Shown here piece after piece: positions 25,620 through 34,344 of a stretch of DNA of 64,000 bases. A program made the translations under genes and the position numbers. The notes below the pieces were generated by a model. The model was given only the letters and a program-made list of their open reading frames with translations. It searched no databases and was not told where the DNA came from. Each line of letters opens with the position of its first letter. Within the stretch, counting starts at the first letter, position 1. This stretch comes from SpSt-539 sp964549445 (lineage in GTDB: Bacteria > Planctomycetota > Phycisphaerae > UBA1845 > UTPLA1). Location of the stretch: NCBI GenBank assembly GCA_964549445.1, contig CAZJVS010000013.1, forward strand, positions 1 to 64,000, read 5' to 3'.

Positions 25620-26417
25620 ATGGCCGTTCGCACAGCCAAACGACGCAGCCCGCGGCAGAAGGCCACGCCGAATGCGCGACCGGGCCGCGCTCCATCGCGA
25701 CCGAGCCCGCGGTATCGGCGGATCGTGCTGAAGATCAGCGGCGAGGGGTTTTGCAAGCCGGGCGGATTCGGGATCGACGGCGAGATGATCGAGCGGATCG
25801 CCGGCGAGGTCGTCGATGTTGCACGGCTCGGCGTGCAGGTGGCAGTCGTCGTGGGGGGCGGAAACTTCCTGAGAGGGGCGACTTTGGCTGAGCGGAGCAA
25901 GATTCATCCGGCGTCGGCGCATTACATGGGCATGCTGGCGACGGTGATCAACGCGCTGGCGCTGCAGGAGGTGCTGGAGGCGCATCGTCAGGCCACGCGG
26001 GTGCAATCGGCCATCGCGATCTCGGCGGTGTGCGAACCATTCATCCGGAGGCGATGCATTAATCACCTGGCGAAAGGGCGAATCGTGATCCTGGGCGCGG
26101 GGACGGGGCGGCCGTTTGTCACGACGGATTCGGCGGCAGCCCTTGCTGCCGTGGAGATCGGCGCGGAGGTATTGCTGAAGGCGACCAAGGTGGACGGTGT
26201 CTATTCCGCTGATCCGATGAAAGACAAGAACGCACGGAAATTCGAATCACTCGGCTACAACCAGGTGATTGACGAGCGGCTCAAGGTAATGGACGTATCG
26301 GCTGTCGATCTCTGCCAGCAGCATGGCGTGCCGATCGTCGTCTTCTCGCTGATGAAGCCGGGCAACATGCGGCGGGTCGTGCTTGGGGAGCACGTCGGGA
26401 CCGTCATCGCAGAGTAG
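25620..26417 (+). CDS. pyrH: Uridylate kinase
   Basis: Bacterial UMP kinase (amino acid kinase fold), 265 aa, making UDP from UMP and ATP. The core starts with RIVLKISGEGF, followed by VAVVVGGGNFLRGA, the catalytic GAGTGRPFVTTDSAAAL and the UMP-side block KVDGVYSADP. About 33 residues rich in Arg and Pro precede the core, an extension absent from most PyrH. The ATG has GGGAG ahead and no later ATG lies before the core, so the extension appears genuine. frr, which often follows pyrH, is absent; spoVG is convergent. Confidence 0.93.
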   Translation: MAVRTAKRRSPRQKATPNARPGRAPSRPSPRYRRIVLKISGEGFCKPGGFGIDGEMIERIAGEVVDVARLGVQVAVVVGGGNFLRGATLAERSKIHPASAHYMGMLATVINALALQEVLEAHRQATRVQSAIAISAVCEPFIRRRCINHLAKGRIVILGAGTGRPFVTTDSAAALAAVEIGAEVLLKATKVDGVYSADPMKDKNARKFESLGYNQVIDERLKVMDVSAVDLCQQHGVPIVVFSLMKPGNMRRVVLGEHVGTVIAE

Positions 26418-26467
26418 TTCCGAGCAACAGCCGATTCGCCGACACAGCCGGCACCTGCCGTGAGTCC

Positions 26468-27310
26468 CTAGAGCCCGGCCGCAAAGCCATCCAATTCGGG
26501 TTCGTTTCGTTGCGGTGGAGGAGGCGGGGGAGCTGCTGGGCGCGGAGGCGGTGGCGGTGATGCCGCGCGTCGTGGCGCCGGTTCGTCGCGATGCGGCGTC
26601 GGTTCGGCACGTCGCGGTACTGATTCCTCTCGTCGAGCGGGCGGCCCCGCCGGACGAGCCGGTGGCTCATCGAATCGTGAGGTTGGCTCGAATACTCTTT
26701 CCTCGGCGGAATCCCGCTCGGACCATCCCACACGATCCATTCGTAAGGGCTCCACGGCAATAGATTCGTCGTCGACGGGCTCAATCGCCTCGACCGGCCG
26801 TGGTGCGCTCGACCGCCCACTGCGTTCCTCGTGGCGCTTTGCCGCGGCCTCCTTCAGTTCCGCTACCAGATCACCGTATTCGGATCCTTCGAAGTCATCG
26901 CCTTCGTCCGCCGCGGCCGGCTGATAGTCTGGAAGCTTGGCCTTCTCGCATTCCGCCTCGAATGCCTCGATCACTGCTTTCTGAATCCTTTCGCGGCAAG
27001 CCGTGTTGATCGGGTGCGCGACGTCAACATGAAGCTTCGACCGTCCGTTTGGATCGCGCGGCAGTCGACGTTCCGACAGCTTGCCGCCGCACTCATTGCA
27101 GAACTTGGCCCGCAGGTGGTTCTTGTTGCCGCATCGCCCGCAGCGATAGGCGAGTTTCCGCGAAGGCATGGCGACGAAGTGTCCGTTCGTGCCGTCGATG
27201 ACCTTCAGATCGCGAATGACGAAGTCGCCGTCCAGCGTCACGCTGCAAAATGCCCGCAGGCGCTCCGCGCCGCCATTCACCAACCGCACCCGAACCTCCG
27301 TGATTTCCAT
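26468..27310 (-). CDS. spoVG: SpoVG-family protein with zinc ribbon insert and proline-rich tail
   Basis: SpoVG is a small nucleic-acid-binding regulator. Here residues 1-50 (MEITEVRVRLVNGG and VIRDLKVIDGTNGHFVAMPS) and about 78-115 (LHVDVAHPINTACRERIQ) form the SpoVG fold. Between them is a four-cysteine ribbon with Cys57, Cys60, Cys71 and Cys74 (CGRCGNKNHLRAKFCNEC). An acidic linker and a long Arg/Glu/Pro-rich disordered tail (about 150-280) follow. Standard SpoVG is about 85-100 aa, so this is nearly three times the usual length. It sits 18 bases after ispE in the same direction; the ispE-spoVG pair also occurs in other phyla. Confidence 0.88.
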   Translation of the reverse strand: MEITEVRVRLVNGGAERLRAFCSVTLDGDFVIRDLKVIDGTNGHFVAMPSRKLAYRCGRCGNKNHLRAKFCNECGGKLSERRLPRDPNGRSKLHVDVAHPINTACRERIQKAVIEAFEAECEKAKLPDYQPAAADEGDDFEGSEYGDLVAELKEAAAKRHEERSGRSSAPRPVEAIEPVDDESIAVEPLRMDRVGWSERDSAEERVFEPTSRFDEPPARPAGPPARREESVPRRAEPTPHRDEPAPRRAASPPPPPRPAAPPPPPPQRNEPELDGFAAGL

Positions 27311-27328
27311 ACTGCAATGCTCCTCGGG

Positions 27329-28204
27329 TTAGTCCCACACCGAAAACCAGGTCGTACAAAGTCGCGTTTGAAATCGATCGTTCCTGGCCGAGTCGACGCG
27401 CTGCTGCCAATCGCGCGCCGCACGGTCGTCGTTGAATAGGGTAAACAGGGTGCTTCCACTCCCGCTCATGCGTACCGGCCGGCAGAAGTCTTGTTCGAGT
27501 TCGTTGTGCAACTCCCCTAGTCGCGGCTCGACGCGGAACGCCGGCGCTTCGAGATCGTTAAACAGGGTCGGCATCGGATCGTCAGCAGCGCCGCGGATCA
27601 GATCGGGCAGCGCGATTCGGGCGGCGCGGTCGCTTGCTCGCAATTCGCGATAGACCGCGGTCGTCGAGACGCCGAATGCGGGCAGGACGAGAACAACACT
27701 CCAAGCCGGGCCGCGCGATAGCGGGGTGACTCTCTCGCCACGGCCTTCAATCAGGCACGGCGCGCCGTACACGAACAAAGGCACGTCGGACCCGATGTCG
27801 GCTCCGATGGCGGCCAGACGCTCGATGGGCCAATCCAGGGCCCACAGGCGATTGAGGGCCAGGAGCGTGGCCGCGGCATCGGAACTTCCGCCGCCAAGGC
27901 CCGCCGCGATCGGGATTCGCTTGCTCAGTTCGATCGTGAGTCGTGGCTCGATTCCGGAAGCGTGTGCGAGCGTGGTCGCGGCCCGGACGGCTAAATTGCG
28001 CTCGGTTGGACCGACGCCAGGATCGTTGCACATTAGTTTTATGCCGTCGTCCGACGCGAGTGTGAAGCGCAGTTCGTCGGAGAGGTCGAGCGGGGCGACC
28101 CAGGAATGAAGATCGTGAAAGCCATCGGGCCGGCGACCGACGATTTGCAATGTCAGATTGATCTTCGCCGGGGCGAGGACAGCCACGGAGGAGGGGGCGG
28201 CCAT
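27329..28204 (-). CDS. ispE: 4-diphosphocytidyl-2-C-methyl-D-erythritol kinase
   Basis: GHMP kinase of the non-mevalonate isoprenoid pathway, about 291 aa. Near the start is LAPAKINLTLQIVGRRPDG, the ATP loop is PIAAGLGGGSSDAAATLLAL, and the C-terminal block is VRMSGSGSTLFTLF. The frame is open back to 28357, but the added residues are unlike IspE and the ATG at 28204 places the PAKINL motif at its normal position. A good promoter lies about 150 bases upstream. It is probably co-transcribed with spoVG. Confidence 0.92.
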   Translation of the reverse strand: MAAPSSVAVLAPAKINLTLQIVGRRPDGFHDLHSWVAPLDLSDELRFTLASDDGIKLMCNDPGVGPTERNLAVRAATTLAHASGIEPRLTIELSKRIPIAAGLGGGSSDAAATLLALNRLWALDWPIERLAAIGADIGSDVPLFVYGAPCLIEGRGERVTPLSRGPAWSVVLVLPAFGVSTTAVYRELRASDRAARIALPDLIRGAADDPMPTLFNDLEAPAFRVEPRLGELHNELEQDFCRPVRMSGSGSTLFTLFNDDRAARDWQQRVDSARNDRFQTRLCTTWFSVWD

Positions 28205-28356
28205 GCGTCTACTCAGGAGTTCCAGCACTGCGGGCGCTTGACGCAATCGTTGCCAGCTTCGGTTGCCGCGGCCGGCCGCACGGTGCTCAGCGAGTCGGAC
28301 AGGTTGGACGTCAGCCCAAACCGCCCGGATCGAGCCAGTCTGGCAACCACAAACCA

Positions 28357-28386
28357 TTTGTAATCGTTCCGGCGTTGCAATGTCAA
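28357..28386 (-). promoter_or_regulatory. Sigma-70-type promoter for ispE-spoVG
   Basis: On the minus strand a perfect -35 TTGACA (28381-28386) is followed after 18 bases by TACAAA (28357-28362). The transcript would start near 28350, leaving a leader of about 145 bases before the ispE ATG. Confidence 0.5.
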
Positions 28387-28402
28387 GCGTCGGCGGCGGC
28401 CA

Positions 28403-29086
28403 TCAGTGCGTCGGCGGCTCGGGCGGATTCTTCATCGCTGCCCTTTCGCGCGCGCCGACGAGCCGGCGGTGGCGGATGTACTCAATCACGGCGGGGAGAA
28501 TTGAGATGAAGATGATGGCGAGGACGACGAGCGAGAAGTTCTTTTTCACAAACGGATGGTTACCGAAGAGGTAGCCCGCGCCGACGCAGATGGCGACCCA
28601 GAGGATGCCGCCGATGACGTTGTAGGCGAGGAACTTCGCGTAGTTCATCGAGCCGATGCCTGCGACGAAGGGGGCGAAGGTGCGGATAATGGGCACGAAG
28701 CGGGCGATGATGATGGTCTTTCCGCCGTATTTCTCAAAGAACGCGTGCGTCCGGTCGATGTGCTCTTTCTTGATCAGTTTTCCCCAAGCCAGCAACCGGT
28801 GGCCGAGGAACTGTCCGATCCAATAATTCACCGTGTCGCCCAGAATCGCGGCGATCGTCAGCACCAGCGCAACGACCTCGATTCGCATCGAGCCCAATGC
28901 CGAGATTGCACCGGCCGTGAACAACAACGAATCCCCAGGCAGGAACGGTGTGACCACCAGGCCGGTCTCGGCGAAGACAATCGCGAAGAGGATGGCGTAG
29001 GTCCAGGTTCCGTAGTTGCGGACGATCTCGTCGAGGTGTTTGTCAAGGTGGAGAAAGAAGTCGATGGCGCTGTGAATCCATTCCAT
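28403..29086 (-). CDS. DedA-family membrane protein
   Basis: Polytopic inner-membrane protein of 227 aa. The DedA/SNARE-associated core is clear: VTPFLPGDSLLFTAGAI, ILGDTVNYWIGQFLG, FFEKYGGKTIIIARFVPI and RTFAPFVAGIGSMNY. Membrane spans occur at about 28-50, 57-80, 140-175 and 185-205. The FxxRFVPxxR and GD pairs match the essential acidic and arginine residues of the family. Family members act as lipid transporters or flippases (undecaprenyl phosphate or phospholipid recycling); which applies here is not decidable. It is 88 bases after the stop of the upstream dockerin gene and in the same direction. Confidence 0.92.
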   Translation of the reverse strand: MEWIHSAIDFFLHLDKHLDEIVRNYGTWTYAILFAIVFAETGLVVTPFLPGDSLLFTAGAISALGSMRIEVVALVLTIAAILGDTVNYWIGQFLGHRLLAWGKLIKKEHIDRTHAFFEKYGGKTIIIARFVPIIRTFAPFVAGIGSMNYAKFLAYNVIGGILWVAICVGAGYLFGNHPFVKKNFSLVVLAIIFISILPAVIEYIRHRRLVGARERAAMKNPPEPPTH

Positions 29087-29174
29087 GTGCCCATCGTAGC
29101 GACAGAAGTAATTCTGTCACGATCGAAACGGTACGATTTCGCAGCCACGGCCAATCGCTTGAGCGCCGATCGGG

Positions 29175-30707
29175 CTAATGAATAAGCCGTCCCACGAACA
29201 CCGCAACATCGCCACCATCGACGCCGCCGTCTCCGTTAACGTCTGCCGCGCATTCCCGGATGATCTCGCTCCTGATCAAGTGGTCGATGAACAGCGGAAT
29301 ATCGAGCTGCGTGACAAGCCCGTCGCCGTCGAAGTCCCCACGTGCGACAGTCAATAGTGACGTCCGCGAGTCGACGGCCGCGCTACAGGAGTGAGTGAGC
29401 TGGATAGTGATTGCGTATGGCACATCGGCTGCGATCGGATTTGACCAGGCCACCGCGCCGGTGGCTGGGTTAATCGTCATGCCGGAGGGGTACAATCCCT
29501 GCAGTGACCATGTCATCGGGGGCGTCCCCGTCGCGGTCGCCGCTGGTGAGAGAAACGGCTTTCCGCACAGCGCCGCCGAGTCGGTGATGGCGCCAATTAC
29601 AGGTGGCAAGCACGGCGCCGACGGAACAATGCTGGATGCGACCACCGAATCTGGCAAGCCGGTCGCGGCCTTGAAAAGCCCCAGCGTCACGGCGCCAGAG
29701 GTCGGCGGCGCCGACGCCGCGAATCGGAAGTTGTATGTCGTGCCCCAGCGAATCGCGTTCGAATTGCACAGCGGCACTGCCGGCACAAGATTCCATGCGA
29801 CGACGCCGCCCGCAAATGCCCCGGGCCAATCAGTCCCGTCAAAATTGACCGGACTCGCCGGTGTGCGGCCGCATCCGTCGCCGTCCCGATACGAAATGTC
29901 CGTGAATCCGAAGTTCGACACCGAAAGCCACGACGCCACGGGAATACTGAGTGACGAAATGCACCGATCTGAATTGACGTTTGAGATCGCGTATTCGAAT
30001 TGCCAGGTGCCGCTGCCCAAGTCCGTCGCCCGAGCCGATAGGATCACGAGGCCGGATGTGTCACCCCCGCCATTCGGCACCTCCGGCGTCGCAACGTCAG
30101 TCTGGACCACAGCCGGATCGATTACAGTCCAGGCACGGATTGCCGGCCGCTCTCGCACTGTGGCTCCGGCGACGCCGATTGAGAAATCTGGGCGACTCCC
30201 GGAGATCACACAGGGTCGATAGGAGCAGTTATTATTCTGATTGCTCGCGCTGCAATCGTCCGGAGTGATGTACTGCCCTTCGACAAAATACTGCGCCCCC
30301 TGATTCAACGCCGGGTCGAGATCATCGATAAGCACCTGCAAGCGACGCGTCACGGACGTTACCGGAACCGCACCGTTGTCATTGCGAAACGGATATGGAA
30401 AGCTAAACGTCCCGCTGTGCGCGTTAACGTCGAAACGCGGTCCGAAGCCGCCAAGCGTGGAAAGTTGCACGCTGTTGTCAGCAGCCGTGTACGGGTCCGA
30501 GCAGCCAACGCCGAGCGCTGTCGGACCAACGCTTTGACAGGCACAACACAGATTCTGCGAAGACGCACCGTAACCGTGCTTGACCCAACTCATCCCGATC
30601 TGCTCAAAGCGCCCCGCGCCACCGACGACCTTATAACGATAGAGCTGTTGCGAGATCACCGGATGCTGCGCCGTTTCGCGGATCCATGGCACCGGCAACG
30701 TCCCCAT
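29175..30707 (-). CDS. Distal part of a secreted dockerin protein, split from its start by an in-frame TAG
   Basis: Open frame of 510 codons from an internal ATG. It lacks a signal peptide, while the frame continues upstream without shift through DAAAIGTTSCN to a TAG at 30741-30743 and then a signal-bearing segment. The start is therefore probably not a natural one. Visible regions: QHPVISQQLYRYK and FEQIGMSWVKHGY near residues 14-45, LCCACQS and GVGCSDPYT near 53-75 (a secreted planctomycete protein family with the same blocks), then beta-rich domains. The C-terminal type I dockerin has GDFDGDGLVTQLD and DVNGDGGVDGGDV. The protein would function outside the cell only if the TAG is read through or is a sequence error. 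Function is unknown. Confidence 0.65.
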   Translation of the reverse strand: MGTLPVPWIRETAQHPVISQQLYRYKVVGGAGRFEQIGMSWVKHGYGASSQNLCCACQSVGPTALGVGCSDPYTAADNSVQLSTLGGFGPRFDVNAHSGTFSFPYPFRNDNGAVPVTSVTRRLQVLIDDLDPALNQGAQYFVEGQYITPDDCSASNQNNNCSYRPCVISGSRPDFSIGVAGATVRERPAIRAWTVIDPAVVQTDVATPEVPNGGGDTSGLVILSARATDLGSGTWQFEYAISNVNSDRCISSLSIPVASWLSVSNFGFTDISYRDGDGCGRTPASPVNFDGTDWPGAFAGGVVAWNLVPAVPLCNSNAIRWGTTYNFRFAASAPPTSGAVTLGLFKAATGLPDSVVASSIVPSAPCLPPVIGAITDSAALCGKPFLSPAATATGTPPMTWSLQGLYPSGMTINPATGAVAWSNPIAADVPYAITIQLTHSCSAAVDSRTSLLTVARGDFDGDGLVTQLDIPLFIDHLIRSEIIRECAADVNGDGGVDGGDVAVFVGRLIH

Positions 30708-30740
30708 GTTGCACGACGTCGTTCCAATCGCAGCCGCGTC

Positions 30741-30971
30741 CTAGTTTCCGGTGTTCACGAAATTCGCACTTGATGGAAGATCGCCGACGATTACATCGGG
30801 CCCGACGGATCCCAGACACGGCGTCGTGCGAACACCGTCGTCTGCCGGCGCGTGAACACAAGTTATTCCCCAGATGGCCGCAGAGACGGCGACGCGACAC
30901 CAGCGGACGCGTCGCGTGTCGGCTCGAAACTGACGACAGAGATGCGTGAAAGGCATCAGCGACATTGTCAT
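30741..30971 (-). pseudogene. N-terminal fragment of the same secreted protein, ending at TAG
   Basis: Seventy-six codons, then TAG. It carries an apparent export signal (VRWCRVAVSAAIWGITCVHA, with a cleavage-like APA) and continues with GSVGPDVIVGDLPSSANFV. In related proteins this leads directly into the IGTTSCN-type block found just after the stop. Both parts are in one frame, so a single C-to-T change (CAG to TAG) would explain the break. A nonsense mutation, a sequencing error or true readthrough are all possible. Confidence 0.6.
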
Positions 30972-31023
30972 CTCTCGCTACGTCGACACATGCTCTCCAA
31001 CGTGAAGTATATCACAGAGCGTC

Positions 31024-32190
31024 TCACCATCGTACGGAAGCGATTCGGCGCCCCGCCTCCGCGATGCGGTCCTCGTCGCTGCAGAGGGCGAAGCGGACGT
31101 AGTCCTCGCCGGCGGCGCCGAAGCCGATTCCGGGGATTGCGACGACGCTGGCTTCTTCGAGGATGCGCGTTGCGCAGGACATTGAGTCGACGCCTTTGGG
31201 GCAGCCGGCGAAGACGTAGAAGGTCGCGGGCGGCGGTTGGATGCGAAAGCCGGCTTCGCGCAGGAGCGGCACGAGCGCATCGCGGCGACGGCGGTACATC
31301 GAGACAAGATCGCGCACTTCGGGGCGATCGATGCCGGCCATGGCGGCCGCGCCGGCTTCCTGGATTGCGCCGAACTGGCCGGAGTCGACGTTGCCTTTGA
31401 TCTTGGCGAGGGCGGCGATGACGTCGCGATTTCCGACGGCGAAGCCGAGTCGCCAGCCGGTCATGTTGAAGGTCTTGGAGAGCGAGTGGAGTTCGATGGA
31501 GCAGTTCTTCGCGTCGGGAATTTGCAGGATGCTCGGGGCGGGCGTGTCGTAACACATCTCGCTGTAGGCGGCGTCCTGTACGACAATGAAGTCGTGGCGG
31601 CGAGCGAGTGCCACGCACTTTTCGAGGAAGGCGACGTCGCAGATCGCGCCGGTGGGGTTGTTGGGGTAGTTCAGGAACATGATGGCGGTTCGGTCGAGGA
31701 CGTCGGCGGGGATGGCGTTGAGGTCGGGGAGCCAGCCGCGCGACTCGGCGAGCGGCATGATGTGGGGCTGGCCGCCGGCAAATATTGTGGCGGACGAATA
31801 GACGGGGTATCCGGGCTGAGGGACGAGCGTTATGTCGCCGGGGTTGATGCAGGCGAGCGGGAGGTGGCCGAGGGCTTCTTTTGTGCCAATGACCGAGAGG
31901 ATCTCGCCGGCCGGGTCGAGCGTGACGCCGAAGCGGCAGGCGAACCAGGCGGCGACGGTCTGCTTGAACTCGGGCGCGCCGTCGTCGTAGGGGTAGCGAT
32001 GGTGAGCGGGCTTGCGGATCGCTACGGCCATTGCGTCGACGATAAAGGCGGGCGTGGGGCGATCGGGGTCGCCGACGCCGAGGTTGATGACATCCTTGCC
32101 AGCGGCGATGGCAGCTTTTTTCCGGCGGTCGATTTCGATGAAGAGGTAGGGCGGCAGTGCGTCCAACCGCTTTGCACGTTCGAAAGGCAT
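31024..32190 (-). CDS. dapL: Class I/II aminotransferase, LL-diaminopimelate aminotransferase-like
   Basis: PLP enzyme of 388 aa. The pyridoxal lysine is Lys239 in SLSKTFNMTGWRLGF. Other blocks are VINLGVGDPDRPTP, QPGYPVYSS, NYPNNPTGA and the Tyr/Asp pair in VVQDAAYSEMCYD, all typical of DapL. This enzyme makes LL-diaminopimelate directly from tetrahydrodipicolinate for lysine and peptidoglycan. The ATG at 32190 has GGAG in front; an upstream ATG at 32241 is less likely. The assignment of substrate rests on overall pattern, and a general aspartate-type aminotransferase remains possible. It is divergent from truA. Confidence 0.82.
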   Translation of the reverse strand: MPFERAKRLDALPPYLFIEIDRRKKAAIAAGKDVINLGVGDPDRPTPAFIVDAMAVAIRKPAHHRYPYDDGAPEFKQTVAAWFACRFGVTLDPAGEILSVIGTKEALGHLPLACINPGDITLVPQPGYPVYSSATIFAGGQPHIMPLAESRGWLPDLNAIPADVLDRTAIMFLNYPNNPTGAICDVAFLEKCVALARRHDFIVVQDAAYSEMCYDTPAPSILQIPDAKNCSIELHSLSKTFNMTGWRLGFAVGNRDVIAALAKIKGNVDSGQFGAIQEAGAAAMAGIDRPEVRDLVSMYRRRRDALVPLLREAGFRIQPPPATFYVFAGCPKGVDSMSCATRILEEASVVAIPGIGFGAAGEDYVRFALCSDEDRIAEAGRRIASVRW

Positions 32191-32266
32191 GGGAACTCCG
32201 GGCCAGTGGTCGGGCGGGGGCGAATCACTCGTCAGTCGCAACCGCGGTCCGTATCATCGTGCGACG

Positions 32267-33148
32267 ATGCGTAACTTCAAGCTCACGATTGCGTACGATG
32301 GGTCGGGGTTCAAGGGCTGGCAGCGGCAGCCGGGGCAGCGGACGGTTCAGGACACTGTGGAGCAGGCCGTCCGCCGCGTCGTTCGGCACCAGGTGCATGT
32401 GTTCGGGGCGGGGCGGACAGATGCGGGGGTGCATGCGGCGGGGCAGGAGGGCAACTTTTTCACGCTGACCGGGATGCCGGCGATGACGGCGTTCCATGCG
32501 ATCGGATCGCGGTTGCCGAAGGACTGCACGCTGATTCATCTGGAGGAAGTGCCGCTGGCGTTTCACGCGACGCATTCGGCGATCAAGAAGCTGTATCGCT
32601 ACCGTGTGTTCAACGTACCGGGGCGGCCGGTGGAGCAGCTTTCGTCAAATTACGTCTATCACTTCTGGCATCCGCTCGATACGGATGCGATGCGGGAAGC
32701 GGCGCGGCACATAATCGGGACGTATGACTTCACGGCGTTTGCTTCGCGCGGGAACAAGCGGCTGAACTGCGTGCGAACGGTGCTGCGGATTGACATCTAT
32801 CGCGTGGGGCTTGAAGTGCGGTTCGATGTGATTGGGACGGGGTTTCTCTATAACCAAGTCCGCAACATGGTGGGTACGCTGATCGAGGTAGGGCGCGGGC
32901 AGTGGCCGCCGGAGCAGGTGCGGGTGATTCGCGACAGTCTCGATCGGAGGCTGGCGGGGCCGACGGCACCGGCGCGCGGGCTTTGCATGCAGTGGGTTCA
33001 CTACGACGTGGCGAGTTTGCCGCCCGATCCGCCGAGCGAGATTGTGGAAACGACCGGCCGGGCCGCGCCGGATGCGGCGCGGCAATTTTCGTCGCTCGAT
33101 CCGGTCATGCCGGCGAATACCGATCTTGAAGAGGAGCCGTCGGGCTGA
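32267..33148 (+). CDS. truA: tRNA pseudouridine synthase A
   Basis: Modifies uridines 38-40 of the tRNA anticodon arm. The 293-aa product starts MRNFKLTIAYDGSGFKGWQR, and the catalytic aspartate is Asp52 in GAGRTDAGVHA. Later blocks are FHATHSAIKKLYRYR, YDFTAFASRGN, FLYNQVRNMVGTL and the closing ARGLCMQWVHYD. A tail of about 40 residues beyond the usual end is rich in Pro and acidic residues. The frame is open further upstream, but the ATG at 32267 gives the normal N-terminus. Its TGA overlaps the next gene's ATG by one base. Confidence 0.95.
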   Translation: MRNFKLTIAYDGSGFKGWQRQPGQRTVQDTVEQAVRRVVRHQVHVFGAGRTDAGVHAAGQEGNFFTLTGMPAMTAFHAIGSRLPKDCTLIHLEEVPLAFHATHSAIKKLYRYRVFNVPGRPVEQLSSNYVYHFWHPLDTDAMREAARHIIGTYDFTAFASRGNKRLNCVRTVLRIDIYRVGLEVRFDVIGTGFLYNQVRNMVGTLIEVGRGQWPPEQVRVIRDSLDRRLAGPTAPARGLCMQWVHYDVASLPPDPPSEIVETTGRAAPDAARQFSSLDPVMPANTDLEEEPSG

Positions 33149-34338
33149 TGGCCGTGGGCGGGGGCAGTTGGCAGTCGATGAAGATTTGTCACGTCATCAC
33201 GCGGCTGATCATCGGCGGTGCGCAGGAGAACACGATCCTGACGTGCGAGGGGCTGGCCGCGCGCGGGCATGATGTGACGCTGATCAGCGGGCCGACGGAT
33301 GGGCCGGAGGGGTCGTTGGTCGAGCGGGTGCGGCGGGGCGGATATCGGTTTGTCGAGTCGCCGCGGCTGGTGCGAGCGATCAGTCCTGTTAGTGACGCCG
33401 CGGCGGTTGCGGAGTTACGGAAACTGTACGAGTCGATCGGGCCGGAGATTGTCCATACGCATTCGAGCAAGGCGGGGATCGTGGGGCGGCTTGCGGCGGC
33501 GGAGGCGGCGATGCCGGTCGTCGTTCACACTATTCATGGGATGAGTTTCAACCGGACGCAGCCGGTGTGGATGCAGGCGGCGTTTGCTGAGCTTGAGCGG
33601 GTTTGCGCGGCGAAGACGGATCGCATCATCTCGGTGGCGGATGCGATGACGCGAGCTTCGCTTGGCGCGGGCGTGGGCGCGCCCGAGCAGTATGTCACGA
33701 TTTACAGCGGGATGGAGGTGGATCGGTTCGATCCGGCTAAGCTCGATCGGGCGGCCGCGCGCCGCGCACTGAAGTTCGGCGACAATGAAGTTGTGGTTGC
33801 GACGGTGGCGCGGTTGTTCCGAAACAAGGGGTATGAGCAGCTTATTCCGGCGATGGCGATCGCGGCGCGGCGAGCGCCACGGCTGCATTTTGTCTGGATC
33901 GGCGACGGGGCGGATCGGGCGCGGTGCGAGCGGGAGCTTGATCGGCATGGGCTTCGCGACCGAACGACGCTGGTGGGACTGATTCCGCCGGGAGAATTGC
34001 CGGGGATTCTGCGCGGGGCGGATTTGCTCGCGCATGCGTCGCTGTGGGAGGGATTGCCGCGGGCGGTGGTGCAGGCGCTGCTGCTCGAGATACCCGCCGT
34101 CAGTTTTGATCTGGATGGAGCGCCGGAGGTTGTTCGGACCGGACAGACGGGAATTCTTGTGCCGCCGGAGGACATTGGTGCGCTGGCCGACGCGATGGTT
34201 TTGCTTGCGGCGGACGGAGAGCTTCGTCACCGGATGGGGCGCGCGGGTCGCGCGGCGGTGGTGGAGCGTTTCGATTGGCGGCGAATGGTCGGAGATATCG
34301 AGTCGGTCTATTGCGACGAGCTTCGGCGTCGGGCCTAA
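33148..34338 (+). CDS. Glycosyltransferase family 4 protein
   Basis: GT-B fold sugar transferase of 396 aa, cytoplasmic. The acceptor-side half begins MKICHVITRLIIGGAQENTI (an alternative ATG at 33178 starts here). Donor-side motifs are VATVARLFRNKGYEQLI, WIGDGADR, and the E-x7-E region HASLWEGLPRAVVQALLLEIPAV. The pattern is that of GT4 enzymes that build capsule, lipopolysaccharide or exopolysaccharide. Start overlap with truA implies joint translation, though the two are not functionally linked. Donor and acceptor sugars are unknown. Confidence 0.9.
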   Translation: MAVGGGSWQSMKICHVITRLIIGGAQENTILTCEGLAARGHDVTLISGPTDGPEGSLVERVRRGGYRFVESPRLVRAISPVSDAAAVAELRKLYESIGPEIVHTHSSKAGIVGRLAAAEAAMPVVVHTIHGMSFNRTQPVWMQAAFAELERVCAAKTDRIISVADAMTRASLGAGVGAPEQYVTIYSGMEVDRFDPAKLDRAAARRALKFGDNEVVVATVARLFRNKGYEQLIPAMAIAARRAPRLHFVWIGDGADRARCERELDRHGLRDRTTLVGLIPPGELPGILRGADLLAHASLWEGLPRAVVQALLLEIPAVSFDLDGAPEVVRTGQTGILVPPEDIGALADAMVLLAADGELRHRMGRAGRAAVVERFDWRRMVGDIESVYCDELRRRA

Positions 34339-34344
34339 CGACCG

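Noticed and set aside
30707..30709. ATG at 30707 as the natural start of the dockerin protein
   Set aside because: It would leave the protein without a signal peptide, and the frame continues upstream in a matching segment past one TAG.
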